From contig BQMF02000025.1 of assembly GCA_027922465.2 (NCBI GenBank), positions 1,026,501 to 1,090,500 of the forward strand: a stretch of 64,000 nt of DNA, in the 5' to 3' direction. The notes under the pieces are model-generated. The model was not told the origin of the DNA, did no database searches, and worked only from the letters and a program-made list of their open reading frames with translations. Made by a program: the position numbers and the translations under genes. Of this stretch, positions 11,935 through 23,866 are shown one piece after another. The first letter of the stretch is position 1. Every line of letters begins with the position of its first letter. The DNA is from Turritopsis dohrnii. Taxonomy: Eukaryota; Cnidaria; Hydrozoa; Anthoathecata; Oceaniidae.

Positions 11935-14373
11935 ACTAGTATCCCGGGTAAAAACTTTTTACCGAACTTAACTTTGAAAACATTAGGTCAAATCTGCCAT
12001 TCCTGTGGTACGTACGCGTCACTCGCCACCCATGCTCAGTATGCGTTGTGTCACAGAATTTAACTCGTGTATATAAAAGTTTCTTTTCAGGCATTAATTT
12101 GTTATTACATTCAGAAGATTAAAAACAGAAACAAATAGCAACATGGCTCAGAATAATATATTTATACGCAGAAGAGAAGTAACTTTAATGTAAAAAAAAT
12201 GGCAATATATAACACAGAACTGTTTACCCAGACATACGAAACCAAACATTGAATAACATTACAAAATGTGAATTGAAAACAAATTGATACCTTCCAACTG
12301 TGTTTCTTTCGTGCGGAAGTTACATTATACAGCAACCATTAATGAATTTTTGAAACGATATATAGTCTGTTCTTCCCAAAACCATCAACGTCATGATTAA
12401 AACCATGAGTTTCATTTCTTTATGCTTTTTTTTATTATTACCTAAAAAATTAATACTTGAATTGTAATACCGAAAACCTAATCATGCTATAAGAATATTG
12501 AAATAAACAACAACAACAACAACAACAAAAAAATGCAATTCAACTACGCATTTATCCTAAAAACAATAACTCAAAACAACAAAACACCGTAATAGTAATT
12601 GTAATACTGTAATACCGAAAACCTAATCATGCTATAAGAATATTGAAATAAACAACAACAACAAAAAGTGAAATTCAACTACGCATTTATCCTTAAAACA
12701 AAAATTTACCCAGAAGATAAAAAGTCACAAATAAAATCATAATGCCAAACTTATATATATACCCAGGTACGTAAACGATTACCATAACACAAAATAATGC
12801 ATAAACATTTCATTGCACAGTAATAACTAATGAACTTCTTAAATACATAATCCATTCACATCTACCTTATGAATAATAATCAAAAACACAAACGTGATGA
12901 CAGAATTTATATATCTAAAGAGTTTATAAAAAATTGAAAACAACCACATTTTTAATCTGAGTTAAAATCTCCTCTGGCTAATTCACAACAGTTAAACAAC
13001 CCTTTATTCTTATTTATCCAGCATACCAACTGTGTTATAACTAAATAGATTTATACTATTTTAACTTTAGCTGAACTTTAAACAAAATGGGATACCTTTC
13101 ACTGCCAATTCACATGTTAGTAAACTAAACAGCATTGATCATCTTCTGTAGACATTTTCAAACACTTCTAAACTCTTTACTTCTATATTCATACCTATAA
13201 ACAAATTACTAATACTTTATTTACTTTCCAGCACAAACATACATAGGTATTTATAAAACACTTTCGCTACCATTTTTTTTTAAGTGAAATACATAAAACT
13301 GCTCTCTTCGTTTGGAAAAACTGCTAAACTTTCTGTATTTTCCAGTAGATTTTGTACTTTTTGGCAGGCAGACAAAAGCATCAAGCATCGATATAAATTA
13401 GATACAATAGATACAATCAGACAGCATAACACATTCCCCACTTCCACAGCGTCATGAGAAATAAAAACATTCATAGCTGTAGGACCATTTTTAATGTAAT
13501 AATAGCGCGCGTTACCAAAACAAATTTCTCTCGGCTTCCTTTTCATCCAGCAGCATATACACATTCTAAACGACAGAATAACTAAGACATCCACTCAAAG
13601 CTAAATCAATTAATCTTTCAAAACTAAATTAAAACCATTCCTTACTGTGTAAATAAACATGAAACTGCATTTCTCCACTGCACTTTCTTCTGTATAGCGA
13701 TATTTGATAACTAAAACGTAAACAAACATTTAAAAACCTGTTCTTTTATTAATCTAAATTATTAAACAATAAAAGTCTTATCGTTCTGCACAGCCAATTT
13801 TTAAAAACTTCACTGCACTTCTTCTGTATAAAAGTTTTATAATAATACCTTTTGTTCGTTCGATCTTTCTGCAGCTAATTTTTAAAAACTTCACTGCACT
13901 TCTTCTGTATATCTAAATATGATTTTTCATTGTAAACAAACGATAATAAAACGTTTTATAATAATAACAATACCTTCGTGCATACAAACCTGTGTTTCTT
14001 CATCAGTTCTTTCGTCGATTTGCTGCCTAAAACAATCAAATTTAAATCAAAATATTCGTATACAAAAAGAAACACGTCTTCTTCGCGAAGTTTCTTGCTC
14101 ACGAAATGATCGTTGACAAATTTCGAACGATTAACATTGCATTGCTCGCACTCCTCCAAAGACGTTTTTCGGCTGATTTCCACTGCGCAAGCCAAAAATA
14201 ACAAAACGGAGGAGCATATACTAATCGCGAAAAATCAAAAAAATCACTCTCGCTTTGGCGTGGTTTTACGACGAAAAGGGAAAAAATAAGAAGGTTTAGA
14301 CCGTGAAAAAAAAGTAAATACGTCACTCTCTAAAATAAAAGTGGGATGCACAATCGCGGATTATTATAATAAG
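11935..14373. repeat. Long block D1 embedded in the array
   Basis: This 2.4 kb block has a type-B array head (ACTAGTATCCCGGGTAAAAA) and an array-type tail near 14320-14373, but a different AT-rich middle. The middle is repeated in block D2. Anchors are the phrase CTCGCCACCCATG.TCAGTATGCG (12019 in D1, 14692 in D2) and the closing 370 bp (13956-14326 against 16953-17347), which are nearly identical. A short (CAA)n run lies at 12508-12528. An ORF pair at 13956-14326 and another at 13280-13594 are open but unrecognised, and the shared ORF differs between copies at many amino-acid-changing sites, so I do not call it a gene. Confidence 0.7.
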
Positions 14374-14554
14374 ACTAGTATCTCGCGTCAAAGTTTTTCA
14401 AAACAGATGTCCAAGAATCCCGCGTTCCCGTGTGCGAACCCCGTGACGAAAATTTCAATTACGGAATCGGGACTGGAAAGTGTACCCATGTTGTAGAGCT
14501 CGAAAAACTGATCAAAAAAAAGTGGTATGCACAACGCGGATTAGTATATATAGA

Positions 14555-17370
14555 TAGTATCCCGGGTATAAACTTTTTACCGAACTTAACTTCGAAAACA
14601 TTAGGTCAAATCCACCATTCCCTATACGTACCCCATGACGAAAAAATAAATCATAGAATCGCAACTCAAAAACATCCCAGGTGGCGTCGCTCGCCACCCA
14701 TGTTCAGTATGCGTTGTGTCGCAGAATTTATCTCTTGCAAAAGTTTCTTTTCAGGCATTAATTTTTTAATTCATTTCTTACATTCAGAAAATTTAAAACA
14801 GAAACAAATAGCAACATGGCTCAGAATATATATTCATACGCAGAAGAGAAGTAACTTTAATGTAAAAATATGCAATATATAACACAGAACCGTTTACTAA
14901 GACATACAAAACCAAACATTGAATAACATCACAAAATGATACCTTCCAACTTTTTCTTTTGTTCAAAAGTTACTTCTGGACTGCAACCATTAATGAATTT
15001 TTGAAATGATATAGTTAGTTCTTCCCAAAACCATCAACATCATGATTAAAACCATGAGTTTCATTTCTTTATGCTTTTTTTATTATTGCCTAAAAGAATA
15101 ATGTTTCAATTGTAATACCGAGAAAAAAAAAAAGAAACAAAAAAAAAAGGAAATTCAAGTACGTATTTATCCTAAAAACAATAACTAAGAAGAAAAATTT
15201 ACACAAAAGATAAAAAGTCACAAATAAAATCATAAATTCAAAGTTATATACCTAGGCATAGTACGTAAACGATTACCATAACACAAAATATGCATAAACG
15301 CGATAAAATATAAACTTAAGAAAAATACAGCCAACAACACTTATTTTTCGCAAGATAGTTTCATTGCACAGTCATTAAGTAAGTAAATCTTAAGTAACCC
15401 TCTCGACATTATAACCCATCATGTGCTTCATTTCTATTTTAACAGATCAAAACATTAAAAAAACATATACAAAAAACCTAATCATGCTATGACGAAATCT
15501 AAAGAAAAACAAAACAAAGCAAAAGAAACTTTGAAAATGTATTAACCTTAAAAATAATAATTAAAAACACAAACGTAATGACAGAATTAGTATAGCTGAA
15601 AAATTTTTAACATAAAATGAAAACATTCGTGGAGCCATTTTTTATTTCCAGTTCAAAGCTCCTCTCTGCTGGAAAATTCAAAACACAACAGTAAACATCC
15701 CTCTTATCCTAATACTAACTGTGTTTAACTAAATAGATACTATTTTAACTTTACCTTTCAATACCAATTCACATCATCATGATAGTAAACAATATTGATC
15801 ATATGTTCATCAAACACTTCTAAACTCTTTTACTTTCTGTAAAAATTTCATACCTGTAAACAAATTAATAACACTCGATTAACTTTCCAGCATACTTTCC
15901 TATTGCAAAAATACACTTTCTCTTTGCTTTCTACTGAAATTCCAATACCATTTTTATACAGTGAAAGTCATAAAAATGCTTTCTTCGTAACTTCATAACT
16001 GTCACTATGAGAAAGGTCCCATTTGGAAGAGCAAAATTCATGGTGAAAACCTTGTTAAATTTGCTTGGGTCAGTGAGCATAAAATTACGTCATGCCTCGT
16101 TCTTTCAAACATTTTTATAAGACTTTCCTGCAAAAAGTTTGATGAATTCCAAATGGGACCTTTCTCATACTCCTGTGGAGCCATTTTGAACTAAATAAAA
16201 TAAGGAACAGCAACTTCGTTACCAAAACAAATCATTAACTGCTCGAGGGACATGCATCTTATGATTTGATCGTTTTAACTCTGTTTTTACTCTCTTTTAA
16301 CGCTGTATTTACTAAATCCGTTTGACTCATGTACTTACGTATATTACTTTATATCTTCTCCAAACAATTTCTCTCCGAAAAAAGAAGTAAAACCATTTTC
16401 TTCACCAATGTAAATAAACAGCATCCTTTCTGCAGCCATTTTTAAACAACTTCAACTTCATCTACACTACTCTACTGCTGCACTCCCATAACTATTTGAT
16501 AACTATAAAAAGAAATACGTAAACAGCTCGTAAAATAAAAATAGACTTTCTTCATCTCGTTCTTCGTTTCGTTTTCCTCTGAAAATACCTATATATAAAA
16601 AACAACATCTGTTTAAAAACTCACCTAAGCATGTGGTTATACCTGTTCTTTTATTAATCTAAAATAAAATCTAAAATACAAAAACAATAAAAGTTTAACA
16701 ATAAATTGATAACTAAAACGTAAACAAACATTTGAATACATTTAAATACTAACTTGTTCTTCTATTAATCAAAAATAACAGTTTTATAATAATACCTTTT
16801 GTTCGTTCGATCTTTCTGCAGCTAATTTTTAAAAACTTCACTGCACTTCTTCTGTATATCTAAATATGATTTTTCATTGTATAAAAACAACTAACCCGTG
16901 TTATTTTATTATAAGAGTAAAAGTTTAGCAATAAACACGATAATAAAACGTTTTATAATAATAAGAATACCTTCGTGCATACAAACCTGTGTTTCTTCGT
17001 CAGTTCTTTCGTCGATTTGCTGCCTAAAACAATCAAATTTAAATTAAAATATTCGTATACAAAAAGAAACACGTCTTCTTTGCGAAGTTTCTTGCTCACG
17101 AAATGATCGTTGACAAATTTCGAACGATTAACATTGCATTGCTCACACTCCTCCAAAGACGTTTTTCGGCTGATTTCCAGTGCGCAAACCAAAAATAACA
17201 AAACGGAGGAGCATATACTAATCGTGGAAAATCAAAAAAAGTGTTCTTGCATCTACGTGGTTTTACGACAAAAAGGGAAAAAAAAAAAGGATTTGGCCGT
17301 GAAAAAAAAACAAATATGTCACTCTCTAAAATAAAAGTGGTATGCACAAATGCGAATTAGTATAATAAGA
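14555..17370. repeat. Long block D2, paralogue of D1
   Basis: Same organisation as the block at 11935-14373 but about 380 bp longer. Part of the extra length is a nested 160-bp palindromic element (16008-16167). The divergence from D1 is visible throughout the middle, while the last ~370 bp are close to identical. Confidence 0.7.
16008..16167. mobile_element. Small MITE with 21-bp perfect terminal inverted repeats, TA target
   Basis: Left end TGAGAAAGGTCCCATTTGGA then A, right end T then TCCAAATGGGACCTTTCTCA, perfect inverted copies. TA flanks both sides (16006-16007 and 16168-16169). The TA duplication points to a Tc1/mariner-type mobiliser. About 118 bp of non-coding interior. It lies inside block D2. 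Confidence 0.8.
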
Positions 17371-19682
17371 TAGTATCTCGCGTAAAAGTTTTTTACGACT
17401 TTAATTTCGAAAAGAATCTGCAGAAATACGACGCGTTCCCGTGTGTGTACCCTGTGAAGAACATTTTAATTGCGGAATTGGAACTGGAAAGTGTTCCCAT
17501 GTTGTAGAGCTCGAAAAGCTGATCAAAAAAATGTATGGGATCGTTTTGCTACGATCAACCGTTGCAGAGATATCGTCGATCAAAGATTTTAATGACGTCA
17601 TATCCGCAGTACCAAATAAAATTTAGGCCCAAGTGTTGCGTCACCCCGTCACCCGTATCGCCGACCCTCAAAAACGTCAGTTATTCCTATTGGTTCTCGA
17701 GATATTTCCCCAAAAACGTCGCGTTCGATTGGGGATGCAATGCAATAAGATAAGATAAAAAAACTGACGTCACGCCGCGTGCTATTATACTAATCGTCAA
17801 TTATCAATGGTCTAACGAAAAAATGACCACGATTAAGAAGATTTTGACCGTAAATTTTAAAAAAACACAACACTCTCTAAAATAAAAGTGGTATGCACAC
17901 ACGCGAATTAGTATAAGTAGACTAGTATCTCGCGTAAAAGTTTTTTACGACTTTAATTTCGAAATGGATGTGCAAAAACCCCGTGACGAAAATTTCAATT
18001 ACGAAATCGGGACTGGAAAGTGTTCTCATGTTGTAGAGCTCGAAAAGCTGATCAAAAAAGTGTATGGGATCGTTTCGCTACGATCAACTGTTGCAGAGAT
18101 ATCGTCGGTCAAAGATTTTAATGACGTCATAGCCGCAGTACCAAATAAAATTTAGGCCCAAATGTTGTGTCACCCCATCACCCGTGTTGCCGACCCTAAA
18201 AAACGTCAGTTATCCCTATTGGTTCTCGAGATATTTCCCCAAAAACGTCGCGTTCGATTGGGGATGCAATGCAATGGTTCCCCGTGATCATAAAAAGATC
18301 TGACGTCAAATGCCCCGTGCTATTATACTAATCGTGAATGTGTCTTGCGTGGTCGAACTGCCGCTATATGACCACGATTAAGAAGATTTTGACCATTAAA
18401 AAAACAAAAACAAAACACTCTCTAAAATAAAAGTGGTATGCACACACGCGAATTAGTATAAGTAGACTAGTATCTCGCGTAAAAATTTTTTACGGCTTTA
18501 TTTTCGAAAATGTTGTCACGAAAATAGGTGACGAAATATTAAAGTACCAAATCTCGAAATGAGACCGTACCCATGTTGTAGAGCTCGAAAAACTGAACAA
18601 AAAAATGTATGGGATCGTTTCGCTACGACCAACCGTTGCAGAGATATCGTCGATCAAAGATTTTAATGACGTCATATCCGCAGTACCAAATAAAATTTAG
18701 GTCCAAATGTTGCGTCACCCCGTCACCCGTATCGCAGACCCTCAAAAACGTCAGTTATCGCTATTGGTTCTCGAGATATTTCCCCAAAAACGTCGCGTTC
18801 GATTGGGGATGCAATGCAATAAGATAAGATAAAAAAACTGACGTCACGCCGCGTGCTATTATACTAATCGTCAATTATCAATGGTCTAACGATAAAATGA
18901 CCACGATTAAGAAGATTTTGACCGTAAATTTAGAAAAAACACAACACTCTCTAAAATAAAAGTGGGATGCACACACGCGAATTAGTATAAGTAGATAGTA
19001 TCCCGGGTAAAAACTTTTTACCGAACTTAACTTCGAAAACATTAGGTCAAATCCACCATTCCCGTGTACGTACCCCGTGACGAAAAAATAAATCATAGAA
19101 TCGCAACTCAAAAGTGTACCCATGTTGTAGAGCTCGAAAAGCTGATCAAAAAAATGTATGGGATCGTTTCGCTACTATCAACCGTTGCAGAGATATCGCT
19201 GATCAAAGATTTCGATGACGTCATATCCGCAGTACCAAATTAAATTTAGGCCCAAATGATGCGTCACCCCATCACCCGTATCGTGGACCCTAAAAAACGT
19301 CAGTTATCCCTATTGGTTCTCGAGATATTTCCCCAAAAACGTCGCGTTCGATTGGTGATGCAATGTAATGGTTCCCCGTGATCATAAAAACATCTGACGT
19401 CAAATGATGCCACGTGCTATTATACTAATCGTGAATGTGTCTTGCGTGGACGAACTGCCGCTATATGACCACGATTAAGAAGATTTTGACCATTGGAAAG
19501 ACAAAAACAAAACACTGTCTAAAATAAAAGTGGGATGCACACACGCGGATTAGTATAATAAGATGAAAGTCAAAAAATGAAAGTCATTAAAAAAAAATGA
19601 GAAGCTTTTGCTTTAAAAAACTGTTGTTTATTCTAATTGCATGTGCTTAAAAACTCATGAGCTTATTCCTTCTCGTTTAAAG

Positions 19683-21189
19683 TCAGAAATCAACAAATAG
19701 AAATTGCAGAGTTGAAAACCCAGATAGAATCCCTAGAATATAAATTGAGGAAGGTATGTTATTTTTTTGTTGCGCTGTACATTATTATTCATGTTTTCAA
19801 TTCAAACTTTATATTTTTAATATTTTTACTCATAATTAAGTACGATTTACTCCGAGACTTTCTCTATTTCTAATCCAAGGAATCTCGTTCAACATAAATA
19901 ATTGTGATTATTGAATTATACTTTTAGGAACAAAAACAAAGTTCAAACAAAGACCAAAAAATATCTCATCTGGAGATAACAATTGATAGAAATAGCTTTG
20001 CTAAAGCGTTTTATTGAAGAATTAGATACCAAAAACATAGAACTGCATAACACTAATGTAAAAAAAGGTATTAGTTTATCTTACCTAAGATTATAAATGG
20101 AATTTCTCTACAGTCTCTTGTAACTGTTTTTGTATTTAGATACCAATGAATACAACGAAAAAATCTATCGATGACCATTCAAAAACAATAAATGAGTTGA
20201 AGGTAAGAAAAGACGCTTGTGAAAAATTATTTCTCTTCGATGTCTAAACATTAAATTAACAGATATAAATCAGAATTTTTCAACACAATTGAATTCTAAA
20301 ATATTCCAAGGTTACAAAATCATAATCAATTATTTGTTTGTATTCATTCCTAGGGACAAAAGAATATACAAAGAAAATCGTTAATTGATGATGTGAATAC
20401 GGGTGTGGATGCAAATTTGGAGGTAGGCACTCATTCGTTTCTTTACTTTCAGTGGTGAAAATTGTAATTTTTATCTTAACATCCCTGCCGGCACCCAACG
20501 TTATTTGACGTCACATCAACGTCGAACCAATGTCGTGACGTTAATATGACGTTACTTCGACGTTGGTGTTACGTCATGTGCCGGCTGGGAAGAAAAGTGC
20601 TTAAATTTGATTGTCCTTTGTACATCTATACATAACCAACCATTTTTCCTTTAGTCTTCAGGTATTTCAGACCCAAATGATGCTTTCATTTTGGATATGA
20701 TGCAAACTGACCAAAATTCAGTGCAGGTAAAGATCCTCTTTGTTTTATTTTCATGAGTGTTATGCAAGAACTCTTTGTGTATTTATTTTGTGTATTTATT
20801 ACTTTGCCTCAGACATCTAAAAGAAAGTTAGAAGAAAGTTCACAGTGTTCCAAAGTGAAAAAGGAAAATCAAGAAAAATTTCCGTCAGAGTCTCCTAAGG
20901 TAATACAAATTCATATGTGTTTGTGAAGTTATCTGTTTTTAACTGACACTTAGAAATGGAGGAAATCTGAAATTCTGGTGATAATGTTGGGTTATCTAAC
21001 ACCTGGTACAAAAGACGTGCAGTCAATATATACGAAAAACAATATGATGGGGAAGAAGAAGAAACATTTAGCCTTAATCAGGTGCTTTCGGCGAAACCGA
21101 TGATAACAAAACTAAAATGTAGAAAATATAGGTTAGAAAACTATGACGAAATATTTTCTGTATGTCAAAAACAGAAGAAAAAGTTATAA
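19683..21189 (+). pseudogene. Seven short exons encoding a coiled-coil protein, with frame breaks
   Basis: Seven exon-like segments with good splice borders: 19687-19753, 19928-20067, 20140-20202, 20354-20422, 20655-20726, 20813-20899 and 20954 to the stop near 21189. Most lengths are multiples of three and are followed by GTATGT, GTAAGA, GTAGGC, GTAAAG or GTAATA. The first reads QQIEIAELKTQIESLEYKL, the second LLKRFIEELDTKNIELH, both heptad-like. Later exons are acidic, then basic (TSKRKLEESSQ), then KWRKSEILVIMLGYL. The frame breaks inside exon 2 (a TGA in the entry frame, but the shifted frame is open). Exon 3 opens in a phase exon 2 cannot supply, and the last exon needs a shift to reach YDEIFSVCQKQKKK. 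I do not recognise the protein. The splice-site run argues for a once-real gene, now decayed or mis-sequenced. The first exon and promoter were not found. Confidence 0.5.
20485..20588. repeat. 100-bp palindrome rich in ACGT, in an intron
   Basis: The ends CTGCCGGCACCCAACGTTA and GTTACGTCATGTGCCGGC are inverted. The ~70 bp between them holds seven ACGT cores (GACGTC, GACGTT, AACGTC). It sits in the intron before the 20655 exon. Likely a tiny MITE; no clear target duplication. Confidence 0.5.
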
Positions 21190-22339
21190 AAATGTAAAGA
21201 ATTATCGTTTTTTCTTTTCTATTTGAATCGCAAACATCTTCACATTAGGTTTGTAAAGCATGTTTTTACATTGGAATCTCTCTAAAGGGAACATCTATCT
21301 CAGACATACGAACATTTTCGACACATGATGTAAAAATTTGTAACTCTTATGACAAAACCTCTCTGGACACGTCTCTAATACGGAGAATTTTAACAATATC
21401 CCACCTGCCAAGTTTTAAGCTTCAGACTGTAAAGGTTTACTTTGACGTTGACTTTTACTACATATCAGGCAGAGTTAATACATATTTATTTATTTATTCA
21501 TTAATTTATTTATGATGTGTATTTTCAATTCCAATGTCTGGCTTAGTCAGATTTGGAACACTACTTGAGATAAAGGTCACAAACATTTTGAGTGATGGAA
21601 TTTAATTTTTTCATTAAATTCGGGTTCTCCGGAATACTTCAGGTAGGTAAGCCTGAATGTAAACTGGCCTTAACGGATCTGAGACATCCATGCCAAAGAC
21701 TTTTTAATTAGATAGATGAGCTTAAGGAAACCAACCATCATCCTAACTTCATCTAGTTACTGTATGATGTTACCCAAAACTCACTTGGATTTACGCCCAA
21801 AATAGTATAGTAAGCTAATTGGCAGATTAACTTTAAATTTTGCCTGAGTGTAGCTACGAGGCTTGAAAATAAAGGATGCTGACTATATTCTTTAGGAATA
21901 TAGTAAGCATCCTTTTTTTTTAAAGGTCTCATTCTTTTTCTGCTTCTCTTGATATCATTCCTAATAAAAGGAGATTCGTCGAAACTTCATTTCCATGGCG
22001 ACAACAAGCAGGGCCTGTATGACGTCAAAGAACTGGCACGCATCACAGAATGCAGTTCTATGGTGCGTGCTGTGATGAATCTTAGTTCTGTGATGAATAT
22101 TATCTTATTATTCAATCATTCTTATTCGCTTGTAATCAAAATGTATTGTCAACTATCCAAAGGATTATAGCTGGAACCCAGCGCCCTTTTGCAGCGGCTT
22201 CTGTGATGTGACTCTCGCACACTTGGATTGATAACAGAAATCAAATTTGTATTCGTGAACAAGTTTCAATGGAAGTGCGGGCGTAACTAATCAAACCACC
22301 CCTCCGTAATGGTTGGTTCTTCTGTCCACCCACTTACAG
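21190..22339. other. Gene-free stretch
   Basis: No gene, RNA or repeat is recognised. A short ORF at 21949-22170 in front of the astacin-like exon is unsupported. A near-palindrome of TATAGTAAGCATCCTTT with its inverse occurs at 21872-21920 (AAGGATGCT...ATATAGTAAGCATCCTT). Confidence 0.4.
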
Positions 22340-22453
22340 CCACAAAAGGCGTAGCAATCCATGAACTTTTGCATGTCCTTGGTTTCGTGCACAAAACGCT
22401 CTGCAGAGATCGAAATCTATATATCAAAGTACACTATGATAATATTCATCCAA
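22340..22453 (+). pseudogene. Orphan exon of an astacin-family metalloprotease
   Basis: A 114-nt exon with acceptor CACTTACAG and donor GTAAGTG. In the open frame it reads GVAIHELLHVLGFVHK and continues CRDRNLYIKVHYDNI. HELLHVLGFVH is the full HExxHxxGxxH zinc site of astacins (M12A), with the three His ligands and the catalytic Glu. The DRN.Y....Y.NI continuation is where astacins have RPDRD.Y....W.NI. The usual Glu after the third His is replaced (HKTLC). No preceding or following astacin exon is recognisable within ~1 kb on either side. It is therefore either an isolated exon copy or part of a gene with long introns. Confidence 0.6.
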
Positions 22454-23180
22454 GTAAGTGTGGCAAAACTTTAAATAGCTAAGTGATAACGATTTTTTTC
22501 GTCTCATCACGGTTTTGAAGGGAAAGTCGATCCAATCCAATTCATGTCAAAAATCAAGCAAAACAAGAAACTCATAAGAAAATATTTCAAGCAAAAACAA
22601 CCTTCATAAAAAAGTCAAACATTATAATATCTTACAATCAAACAAAAAATGGTACTTGTCGGTTATCTCCCTCCCTCTCCCAAAAGGTTAGGTGTCAGGA
22701 TTACAGTGGGGGGCGAGGGCATAGCTGACAAGTACCAACAATGAACAAACATCAAAAACACTTGGATTGACTGTCAGCTTAAACTGTCAATCAAAACTTT
22801 TTTTCAGATCACTATTTTTAATTCGATATGCATCCTCATATGAACGGGTCATGTAACCTCGATAATGCATTATGGGAAGTAAGTGATTCTCAATTCGCAA
22901 GAAAATCCGACAATGACATCGAGAAGAGATAAACACGAACAACTGGGACAGCGATTTAGTCAGATATTTCTATGTACCGGGCAGTATTTGCTGCTTTGGT
23001 AAACTATTCAGAGCAATAATAACAACAGGAACGTGGCGTAGAAAAAGGTTCTTCGTAAGAGCTAAATACAACTCCATGGCTATGAAATACAACATGTGTT
23101 TTTCTCGATTGGTATTTTCCCGGATCGTTCTCCTGAAAAAAAACCAAAGAAACAGATGATAAGAAAGTACGTATTGACAG
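22454..23180. other. Gene-free stretch
   Basis: No supported feature. The overlapping small ORFs at 22970-23289 on the minus strand run into the transposon end at 23184 and look incidental. Confidence 0.4.
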
Positions 23181-23415
23181 TAATGCCCGATTTCCACTTA
23201 ACAAATTTTAGCGGAAAAACTTCGAGCGGAATTATTCCGCTGATTCTGATTGGTTGATCACTTTCCGCTCGAAGTTTTTTCGTTCGCATTTGAAAGTCAA
23301 AATCATTTTGACTTTCTTGAGCGAACGAAAAAACTTCGTGCGGAATGAATTTTATTAGCCAATCAAACTTGGACGAAATTGCTTACTCAACGTATTTTTC
23401 CTCGTCGTTAAAAAC

Positions 23416-23577
23416 ATGGAAGCGGTGGATTTGCCTGGGGGTGCACTTAACTACGAAGAATCAGACCGTACAAATGAATCAGAAAATCTGCTTATTGAAC
23501 AAATAATTAAAGGAAATAATAAGGAAAGCGAGGCAAATTTACTGGAGTCTTTAATCATGAAAGTCTCTCCTCAGTAG
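23416..23577 (+). pseudogene. Truncated plus-strand ORF of the Harbinger element
   Basis: A 53-codon frame (MEAVDLPGGALNYEESDR...) begins with ATG just inside the left subterminal repeats and ends at TAG. By position it should be the start of the second Harbinger gene (a Myb/MADF-type DNA-binding partner). The visible piece is an acidic N-terminus with no diagnostic motif, so that role is inferred from the element's layout only. Confidence 0.45.
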
Positions 23578-23866
23578 AAATTGCTTCTCTTTTTATAGAA
23601 GACTTCAAAATTCTTGGTGATACCCAATAAAGAAGTTCTTCCAATTGAGTGGGCATCATCCTAAATTGTTTAAAAAAATATTCGTGGTCGAATAATTTCA
23701 TATCTTTTACCAACAAGTGGTACTCTCCCTTCAGTTTTCTTTCAGCAAATAATTTGCGTACCCAGAATCTTTTTGCATACTTCTTCCTTTGCTGTCTTTG
23801 CTTTCGTGTTTTTATTCTTATTCGTAGCAACAGTAACAATATCAGCTTTCGATTTATTTCAGCCAT
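23555..23866 (-). pseudogene. PIF/Harbinger transposase, N-terminal fragment
   Basis: A 103-residue frame. It contains FWVRKLFAERKLKGEYHLLV, then MKLFDHEYFFKQFRM, MPTQLEELLYWVSPRI, and IKREAISTEERL. This block order is the N-terminal region that precedes the DDE domain in HARBI1-like transposases. The DDE catalytic domain is absent: the frame runs into the other truncated gene and then the element's left part. It is a remnant of the autonomous element's transposase. A Lys/Arg-rich start (RIRIKTRKQRQQRKKYAKR) fits nuclear import. Confidence 0.85.

Larger units (their letters stand above)
10194..19563. repeat. Tandem array of ~0.55-kb hairpin-headed units (Helentron/HINE-like?)
   Basis: Eight short units start near 10194, 10755, 11394, 14374, 17371, 17921, 18466 and 18995. 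Two long blocks start at 11935 and 14555. Units begin ACTAGTATCTCGCGTAAAAG or ACTAGTATCCCGGGTAAAAA. They share the interior phrase ATGTATGGGATCGTTTCGCT and two TGACGTCA palindromes, and close with CACTCTCTAAAATAAAAGTG then CACACGCGAATTAGTATA. Each head is a 7-bp hairpin: CGTAAAA/TTTTACG in one type, GGTAAAA/TTTTACC in the other. ACGCGA near each end is the inverse of TCGCGT at the start, like subterminal inverted repeats. Head-to-tail arrays, a 5' palindrome and no target duplication would fit non-autonomous Helentrons. No Rep/helicase ORF is present, so the class is inference. Confidence 0.85.

Noticed and set aside
13956..17347. Paired minus-strand ORFs conserved between blocks D1 and D2
   Set aside because: The DNA is near-identical for the whole segment and the frame has several amino-acid-changing differences; no motif recognised, so treated as repeat sequence.
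10264..18155. Recurring ~60-residue ORF in array units (HVVELEKLIK..YGIVSLRST.AEISS)
   Set aside because: It recurs because the units repeat. Comparing the units at 10320 and 10970 gives about five amino-acid-changing and three silent differences, and the unit at 11394 has a stop, so there is no sign of protein selection.
10194..19563. CRISPR-like or classical satellite interpretation
   Set aside because: Units are ~550 bp with internal structure, unequal lengths and embedded blocks; no short repeat-spacer pattern, and the genome is animal.
22970..23289. Three overlapping minus-strand ORFs
   Set aside because: They cross the Harbinger terminal repeat and show no motif or splice logic.
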